28,282 bases of DNA from assembly GCA_003446015.1 (NCBI GenBank), contig DMBU01000063.1:1-28282 (forward strand). The letters run 5' to 3'. Positions 23,511 to 28,282 of this stretch are shown here, one piece after another; position 1 is the stretch's first letter, and the number at the start of each line of letters is the position of its first letter. Below the pieces are notes generated by a model, which worked only from the letters and a program-made list of their open reading frames with translations, was not told the DNA's origin and ran no database searches. The DNA is from Bacteroidales bacterium (GTDB taxonomy: Bacteria > Bacteroidota > Bacteroidia > Bacteroidales > UBA12077). A program made the position numbers and the translations under genes.

Positions 23511-24272
23511 TTAACTATATGTCCCTTTTATATAAGCTTTTGTTATTTGATTTTGTGGATTTTCGAAAATCTGCTCAGCAGTTCCATGTTCAACAATCTC
23601 ACCCAAATACATAAATATTACATAATCGGCAACTCTTCGAGCCTGACGTAAGATATGTGTTACCATTACTATCGTATATCTTTGTTTAAGCTTTAAAAAC
23701 AACTCTTCAATCTCGCGACTTGAAACCGGATCAAGAGCAGAGGTTGGTTCGTCGGCTAAAATAATATCAGGGTCGACTGATAATCCCCGAGCCAGACAAA
23801 GTCTTTGTTGCTGACCTATAGAAAGTGCTGAGGCAGGATCTTTTAATCTGTCTTTTACTTCTTCCCAAAGGCTAACCTGCCTTAAATAATATTCAACTCG
23901 TTTACTTAAATACCTTTTCTTTCTCCTTCCGCTAATTCTCAATCCGTATGTGATGTTATCGTAAATGCTCATGGGCAAAGGATAAGGACTCTGTGCCAAC
24001 AATCCCATTTTTTTTCTTAATTCAGTAATTTCTATTTTTGGATTAAGAATATCTATTCCTCCATTAAAAATTTTACCTTGTGTTTTAACTTCAGGATATA
24101 AATCCGTGAGACGATTTAAGCTTTTTAATAAAGTAGTTTTACCACATCCGGAAGGCCCGAGAATAACAGTTAGTTTTTTTTCCGGAATTTTAACATTGAT
24201 GTCTTTTAAAATATGCTTATTACCAATGTGCAGGTTTAGGCCTTCAATATTTATGATTGATCCATTTATCAT
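23511..24272 (-). CDS. pstB: Phosphate ABC transporter ATP-binding protein
   Basis: A 253-aa ABC ATPase that powers phosphate uptake through PstC and PstA. Walker A GPSGCGKT is at 39-46, the Q-loop near LLAQSPYPLP, Walker B ILADEPTSALDP at about 171-182, and the switch His in MVTHILRQARRVAD. The signature motif reads LSIGQQQRLCLARGL (from L150), with Ile in place of the first Gly of the usual LSGGQ; this is unusual but the rest of the loop is intact. The N-terminal half contains the SLNRLTDLYP insert typical of PstB. It follows pstA after 7 nt and precedes the porin gene by 27 nt. Confidence 0.93.
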   Translation of the reverse strand: MINGSIINIEGLNLHIGNKHILKDINVKIPEKKLTVILGPSGCGKTTLLKSLNRLTDLYPEVKTQGKIFNGGIDILNPKIEITELRKKMGLLAQSPYPLPMSIYDNITYGLRISGRRKKRYLSKRVEYYLRQVSLWEEVKDRLKDPASALSIGQQQRLCLARGLSVDPDIILADEPTSALDPVSSREIEELFLKLKQRYTIVMVTHILRQARRVADYVIFMYLGEIVEHGTAEQIFENPQNQITKAYIKGTYS

Positions 24273-24279
24273 GATTTAA

Positions 24280-25158
24280 CTATTTAATTCTGTTTTTTTG
24301 ATATTTCATTGAAAAAGCACGTGATGATATGCTTATAATTAAAACAATCACCGTTAAAACTACAGCTGATGCGTATGCTCTGTTTTGTACTTCCGGTATT
24401 GGAGATCCCAATTGAAAAAATACTGATAGAGGTAAAGTAGCCGTTGGTTGTGATAGTGATGTTGGAATATAATCGGTATATCCGGCAGTAAAAAGAACCG
24501 CTGCTGCATCTCCAATAGCTCTGCCAAAAGCAAGTAATATTGCAGTAATCAAACCGGGGATACATTGTCTGAGAATTACTCTGAATGATGTTTCTGATCT
24601 TGTTGAGCCTAACGAAAAAGATGCTTCTATAAGTCCTCGTGGCACTGTTTTTAATACCTCATCCATAGAGCGAACCATAATTGGAATGATAAATAAGGTA
24701 ACTGTTAAAATACCGGCTAATAATGAAGTACGTAAACCCAGGAATACCATCAGCGCAAATCCGAATGCACCGTAAACGATCGAAGGAATACCCCATAAAA
24801 TATCTAAGAATAACCTGATAATATTAACAACTAATTTCTCTTTCATTTTATGAATATTCATGTAAAGGGCCAGAGGCAAACTAACAACTAATGCAAGAAA
24901 TGTAGCTCCTCCCGATAAATAGAGCGATCCAATAATTGCATTTAAAATACCTCCTTCTTTACCAAAGTAATAACCTCCTTTTGGGGTTTGAGTAATCATC
25001 TCCCAGGATAAAGAAGGGACTCCTTTAATAAGTATACTTATAATTATGGCCAATAAAGCTACTATGATGATAGTAGTTGATATAATCATTAATACTCGAA
25101 AAATTAATTCTTCAAGTTTTTTAAAAAATTTGCGATTCAAGTTAAATTTTCTTTTCAT
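24280..25158 (-). CDS. pstA: Phosphate ABC transporter permease PstA
   Basis: A 292-aa inner-membrane permease with about six transmembrane helices. The first is near 17-45 (LIFRVLMIISTTIIIVALLAIIISILI). The family pattern GILNAIIGSLYLSGGATFLALVVSLPLALYMN (about 70-101) precedes the inner-membrane core ending in the EAA-like loop with GLIEASFSLGSTRSETSFRVILRQCIPGLITAILLAFGRAIGDAAAVLFTAG, which contacts PstB. The start codon overlaps the end of pstC by 17 nt, as expected for translationally coupled permease subunits. The length is ordinary. Confidence 0.93.
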   Translation of the reverse strand: MKRKFNLNRKFFKKLEELIFRVLMIISTTIIIVALLAIIISILIKGVPSLSWEMITQTPKGGYYFGKEGGILNAIIGSLYLSGGATFLALVVSLPLALYMNIHKMKEKLVVNIIRLFLDILWGIPSIVYGAFGFALMVFLGLRTSLLAGILTVTLFIIPIMVRSMDEVLKTVPRGLIEASFSLGSTRSETSFRVILRQCIPGLITAILLAFGRAIGDAAAVLFTAGYTDYIPTSLSQPTATLPLSVFFQLGSPIPEVQNRAYASAVVLTVIVLIISISSRAFSMKYQKNRIK

Positions 25159-26053
25159 AATGCATGATTATATAACGTGATCCCATATTGAAAAAAGTAA
25201 CCACAACAAAAAGTATTAATGCGGCAAACATTAGCGCTGAATCATATAATGGGATCGAAAGCATTTCTCCATAATTGTTTGCAATTAAAGCAGGTAAAGG
25301 ATATCCGGCCTGAAAAATTCCTGAGGGTATCTGAACGACATTTCCTACAACCATTAAAACGGCAATTGTTTCACCAAAAGCACGTGAAACCCCTAATCCA
25401 AATGATGAAATAATACCGGGGTATGCTTTTCGTGTTAATACTTTTTTTATCGTTTCCCACTTGGTTGCTCCTAATGAGAGTGAGGCTTCTGATAACTCAA
25501 TAGGGATAGTTTTGTAAACTTCAATTAATATATTGAGAACAAATGGAATAATCATAACAGCTAATACGATAGCTCCTGTTAATATACTATATCCCGAAGA
25601 ACTTACATTAAACCATCCGGCTACTTTTGAAACAAATGGAACTATAATTATTATTCCCCAAACGCCATAAATTACCGAAGGAATCCCTGCAAGAATGTCT
25701 ATTACGGGTTGCATAATTTTTAATACAAATCTCTTTGCATATTGTGTTAGATAAATGGCTGTTAATAAACAAACCGGAGCAGCAATAGCAATTGAAATAA
25801 ATGTTACCCATAATGAACTGATTATAAAAGGGAAAAATCCAAATTTCCCCGATAAGGGTTTCCATTCGCTAGAAAAAATTAATTCCATAAGTGAATGTTC
25901 GCCAAAAAGCAATGAAGATTTTAGAAGTAAACCAATTAATAAAATAAAAGGCATTGCTAAGATCAGCAAATAACAGCATTTCATCCAAAATGCACTTAGA
26001 TTTTCCCGTAAGGTTCTTCTTACTTTAAAATTGAGTATAGAAAACGATCTCAT
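25142..26053 (-). CDS. pstC: Phosphate ABC transporter permease PstC
   Basis: A 303-aa inner-membrane permease, the partner of PstA. Six transmembrane helices are expected: the first at about 25-48 (CCYLLILAMPFILLIGLLLKSSLLF), then a helix near 72-95 (FPFIISSLWVTFISIAIAAPVCLLTAIYL), and the coupling loop EVYKTIPIELSEASLSLGATKWETIKKVLTRKAYPGIISSFGLGVSRAFGETIAVLMVVG. PstC- and PstA-type permeases are told apart by their loops (RAFGETIAV here, RAIGDAAAV in PstA). The gene begins 120 nt after pstS ends, and that gap carries the hairpin at 26092-26136. Confidence 0.93.
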   Translation of the reverse strand: MRSFSILNFKVRRTLRENLSAFWMKCCYLLILAMPFILLIGLLLKSSLLFGEHSLMELIFSSEWKPLSGKFGFFPFIISSLWVTFISIAIAAPVCLLTAIYLTQYAKRFVLKIMQPVIDILAGIPSVIYGVWGIIIIVPFVSKVAGWFNVSSSGYSILTGAIVLAVMIIPFVLNILIEVYKTIPIELSEASLSLGATKWETIKKVLTRKAYPGIISSFGLGVSRAFGETIAVLMVVGNVVQIPSGIFQAGYPLPALIANNYGEMLSIPLYDSALMFAALILFVVVTFFNMGSRYIIMHYEKKI

Positions 26054-26086
26054 TAAGGTAAAACTTAAATTAGATGATTAAAATCC

Positions 26087-26136
26087 AAAAACGGCGAATG
26101 TCGGAACCCTTAGTTACTAATCTTTGACATTCGCCG
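26087..26136 (-). terminator. Hairpin with T-tract between pstS and pstC: putative attenuator
   Basis: A perfect 11-bp stem (26092-26102 with 26126-26136) encloses a 23-nt loop. On the minus strand it is followed by TTTTT (26091-26087), then GGATTTT. This is a weak intrinsic-terminator layout inside the operon. It could let extra pstS mRNA be made over the downstream genes by partial termination, or stabilise the upstream message after processing. Confidence 0.65.
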
Positions 26137-26173
26137 AAACTCTATGGAACAAGAGTCAATAATTATCTTGTTT

Positions 26174-27163
26174 TTATTCGGATAATTTTGAAAGTTCTGC
26201 TGCTAATTTTTCTTCTGGTAACTGAACATATCCTCCTTCTTTAACATATACCTGTCCTTCAGTAATTACCCATTTTAGAAATTTGATAACCGCTTTATTT
26301 TCAGGTTTCCCTTTAGCCACAAAATATAACTCTCTGGCGGGAGGCGAAGGGTATTTCCCGTCTTTTATTGCCTCCATAATATCATCCAGAGAATCATAAA
26401 ATAATTCATCCTTATCTATTGCCCCATCTTCGTTCAAGTCTATAGGAATAACTTCAAGATTTTGATGTTTTAGTCGGGTGGCGATATCATAGATATAAAT
26501 TACATTATTGTATCCAATACCGTACAAATCATTTTTTACAACATCGGCCATTCCTGGATCACCAAATATTCCTATCCCCATAAGACTCTCTTGATTTTTA
26601 CCAAGATATTGACCCCACATTTGAGCTGCTCCACACGCATCGGAACGTGTGAAGATGTTAATTTTTTGATTATCCATTGTTTTGTTTGCAAGTAATTCTC
26701 CCCAAGTGGTTATTTCTTTGGTAATAAACAGTTTAATAAACTCTTCACGAGTAATACCTCTTTTTTTAACTAAATCTAATACTGGAGAATTTGCATTTAT
26801 AGTAGGAAGAACAGCATCTTTGGTAGCTGCGATCCACCACACGCCTTTGGCTTTTTCAACATCAGAAATTTCTCGTGAAAACATGCCCAGGTCAACAATG
26901 CCTGATAGGGCATCTGTCATCCCTTTTCCGGCACCTCCTGCTGAAATATCAATTCGCACGTTGGGATATATCTTGCGAAATTCTTCAGCCCAACGGGCAG
27001 TCATCGGATAAAGTGCAAAAGCACCTGAAATAGAAATGGTCCCTTTTAGTTCTTCTTTTGAATCTTTAGATTTAGAGCCAGATTCAATATTTGTTTTGCT
27101 ATTATTACAGGCAAATAGAGTAACAATGCAAACGATTACAGCCAAGAATTTAATTTTTTGCAT
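26174..27163 (-). CDS. pstS: Phosphate ABC transporter substrate-binding lipoprotein
   Basis: A 329-aa periplasmic binding protein of the PstS class. The signal is a lipoprotein type (ending TLFACNNS, lipobox Cys19), so it is anchored rather than free as in Escherichia coli. Binding-loop marks are SGAFALYPMTARWAEEF, DISAGGAGKGMTDALSGIVDLGMFSREISD (about 90-120) and TRSDACGAAQMWGQYLG. Starting at the ATG at 27163 places the lipobox correctly; a longer in-frame reading would begin with TTG at 27190. A -7 element is predicted about 25 nt upstream. Other oxyanions are bound by relatives (for example sulfate and molybdate), but the pst neighbours make phosphate the safe assignment. Confidence 0.9.
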   Translation of the reverse strand: MQKIKFLAVIVCIVTLFACNNSKTNIESGSKSKDSKEELKGTISISGAFALYPMTARWAEEFRKIYPNVRIDISAGGAGKGMTDALSGIVDLGMFSREISDVEKAKGVWWIAATKDAVLPTINANSPVLDLVKKRGITREEFIKLFITKEITTWGELLANKTMDNQKINIFTRSDACGAAQMWGQYLGKNQESLMGIGIFGDPGMADVVKNDLYGIGYNNVIYIYDIATRLKHQNLEVIPIDLNEDGAIDKDELFYDSLDDIMEAIKDGKYPSPPARELYFVAKGKPENKAVIKFLKWVITEGQVYVKEGGYVQLPEEKLAAELSKLSE

Positions 27164-27187
27164 ACAAGTTGTTTTAATTTGACAATT

Positions 27188-27195
27188 CAAAATTA
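27188..27195 (-). promoter_or_regulatory. Putative -7 element of the pst unit
   Basis: On the minus strand this is TAATTTTG, matching TAnnTTTG, about 25 nt before the pstS ATG. No TTG is at the -33 position; a TGTTTAG stretch occupies it, so an activator may be needed. No sequence like the enterobacterial Pho box was recognised. Confidence 0.4.
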
Positions 27196-27278
27196 GCTTT
27201 TTAAAAAGTCAGACTAAACAGCTTAAAGCACTAAAATTCAATAAGATATTATGCGTAAGTATTTATGCTTAGGGAAAT

Positions 27279-27314
27279 AAAAAAAGGCTCTCATTTTTAT
27301 GAGAGCCTTTTTTT
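27279..27314. terminator. Strong bidirectional terminator
   Basis: A perfect 16-bp stem (27279-27294 with 27299-27314) with a 4-nt loop, having A7 at its left foot and T7 at its right foot. It serves the minus-strand carboxylase gene ending at 27332 and shields the pst promoter from read-through. Confidence 0.9.
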
Positions 27315-27331
27315 ATTAATACGAATAAAGT

Positions 27332-28282
27332 TTATAGTTTTTCAACAGCCATTATGGGTTGATTTTTAATAATCATAGTAGCATCATCAACCAAAATTTT
27401 AACAATTTTACATTTAAAAGGAGCCTCAATTTCATTGAAAAGCTTCATGGCTTCTAAAATACAAATTGGGTCACCTTCATTAACAATTGTTCCCTCTTCA
27501 ACAAACGGTGGTTTGTCTGCAGAAGGACAACGATAAAATGTGCCTGCCATTACAGCGTTTATGGTTTCTTTGTATTCCTGAGTATCTTTTTCAGCTGGTT
27601 TTTCTGCAACTTCCTTTTCTCTTACTTCGTCATGAATTTCAGAATGTGCAGACTCAACAATCGTTTCTGAAAGCACATGTCCTTTTGCACTACCATTTCC
27701 TGAACGCATAGATAAATTAAAATCTCCTTTTCGGATTATCAATTCGCTTAACCGCATTTTAGTAGCTTTTTCAAGAATGGTATTCATTCCATCATAATCA
27801 TCACGATGTAACATTGGATTTGCTGTTCCTGATACTTCTGAAGTTACCAATGCTTTCTTTTCAGTTTCAGGGACTTTTACAAATTGTTCTGTTTCAATAT
27901 CAGCAGGAGTTTTGGGTCGTTTTTCTTCTGGTAATGCTCTCCATTTAAAATATTCCATCGAAACTTCAGGAAACAGGCAATACGATAAAATATCCTCTTC
28001 GTTTGTAATTAATTCAGGATTAGCTACATTCTTAGTTGCATTTGGTAGTATGGGTTTAAGATCATCAGCAGGACGGTGATCAATAGGTTTTTCTTTACCT
28101 AAAATTTGTTTTATAAACTTAGGATCAATAGGAGCTGGCGGACGACCATACATTCCTTTCACATAGTTCTTAACTTCCTGAGGAACAACTTTGTAACGCT
28201 CACCGGTTAATACATTCATTACTGCTTGTGTTCCTACAATCTGACTTGTTGGCGTTACCAATGGAGGATAACCTAAATCTTT
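27332..28282 (-). CDS. Biotin-dependent carboxyltransferase subunit (oxaloacetate decarboxylase alpha/pyruvate carboxylase B type), C-terminal part
   Basis: Partial: the reading frame runs off the right edge, its first visible residues being KDLGYPPLVTPTSQIVGTQA, an internal motif of the carboxyltransferase-linked PYC_OADA region. The visible 316 aa comprise that conserved tail (VLTGERYK through EEDILSYCLFPEVSMEYFKWR), a charged linker (about 130-245), and a biotin carboxyl carrier domain with the biotin-accepting Lys in CILEAMKLFNEIEAP (its codon on the minus strand at 27443-27445). The linker and carrier look like a whole AccB-type protein (ATKMRLSELIIRKGDFNLSMRSG, then GTFYRCPSADKPPFV) fused to the carboxyltransferase. 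Products could be oxaloacetate from pyruvate, or a Na+-pumping decarboxylase; partners lie outside the window. Confidence 0.88.
   Translation of the reverse strand, partial: KDLGYPPLVTPTSQIVGTQAVMNVLTGERYKVVPQEVKNYVKGMYGRPPAPIDPKFIKQILGKEKPIDHRPADDLKPILPNATKNVANPELITNEEDILSYCLFPEVSMEYFKWRALPEEKRPKTPADIETEQFVKVPETEKKALVTSEVSGTANPMLHRDDYDGMNTILEKATKMRLSELIIRKGDFNLSMRSGNGSAKGHVLSETIVESAHSEIHDEVREKEVAEKPAEKDTQEYKETINAVMAGTFYRCPSADKPPFVEEGTIVNEGDPICILEAMKLFNEIEAPFKCKIVKILVDDATMIIKNQPIMAVEKL

Noticed and set aside
1..28282. CRISPR array, tRNA, rRNA, insertion sequence or prophage
   Set aside because: No regularly spaced direct repeats, cloverleaf sequence, transposase or phage gene was recognised.

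Overview
The window comes from an AT-rich Bacteroidota chromosome, most likely an anaerobic or microaerobic marine or sediment member of the Marinilabiliales/Bacteroidales type (inference). The signs are a secreted peptidase with a type IX secretion (T9SS) C-terminal sorting domain, lipoproteins, Bacteroidota-style promoters (TTG, about 20 nt, TAnnTTTG), a Bacteroides-type dipeptidyl peptidase III and a gene cluster typical of strict anaerobes. No rRNA, tRNA, CRISPR array, insertion sequence or prophage gene was seen.

Layout. (1) 1-2702, minus strand: a GC-rich palindrome at the edge, a dipeptidyl peptidase III-like lipoprotein and a hotdog acyl-CoA thioesterase. (2) 2791-9709, plus strand: an accessory metal/redox cluster. 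In order it holds a DUF134 helix-turn-helix protein with an added zinc ribbon, a DUF5320 protein, a Gly-rich Cys-rich mini-protein, a NifX/ORP-type protein, two MinD-like ATPases each carrying two [4Fe-4S] motifs, a second NifX/ORP-type protein, a CoA-disulfide-reductase-like flavoprotein, an MBL-fold hydrolase, a CGGC-domain protein and a corrinoid adenosyltransferase homologue. The core (NifX-like proteins plus paired MinD-ferredoxin ATPases) resembles the Orange Protein (ORP) complex genes of Desulfovibrio. The DUF134 regulator and the downstream modules make this a different version of that system. (3) 9748-10230, minus: a small NTF2/SnoaL-like lipoprotein. (4) 10373-15878, plus: a complete tripartite RND efflux operon. 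(5) 16100-16738: a beta-carbonic anhydrase. (6) 17070-19613: a secreted M4 metallopeptidase with its own terminator. (7) 19858-21460: a NarL-type two-component pair. (8) 21725-22084: a short [2Fe-2S] protein that looks like the N-terminal stub of a larger oxidoreductase. (9) 27163 down to 22200, minus: pstS, pstC, pstA, pstB and an outer-membrane barrel, apparently one phosphate-uptake unit without phoU. (10) 27332-28282, minus: the C-terminal part of a biotin-dependent carboxylase or decarboxylase subunit, cut by the window edge.

The most interesting part is region 2. It starts with a perfect 16-bp palindrome set exactly between the -33 and -7 elements of the DUF134 promoter, and large inverted repeats separate its sub-modules. 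The cluster looks like a regulated system for building or carrying a metal-sulfur cluster, with its own ATPases, carriers and redox partners. The metal and the final acceptor cannot be read from the sequence.
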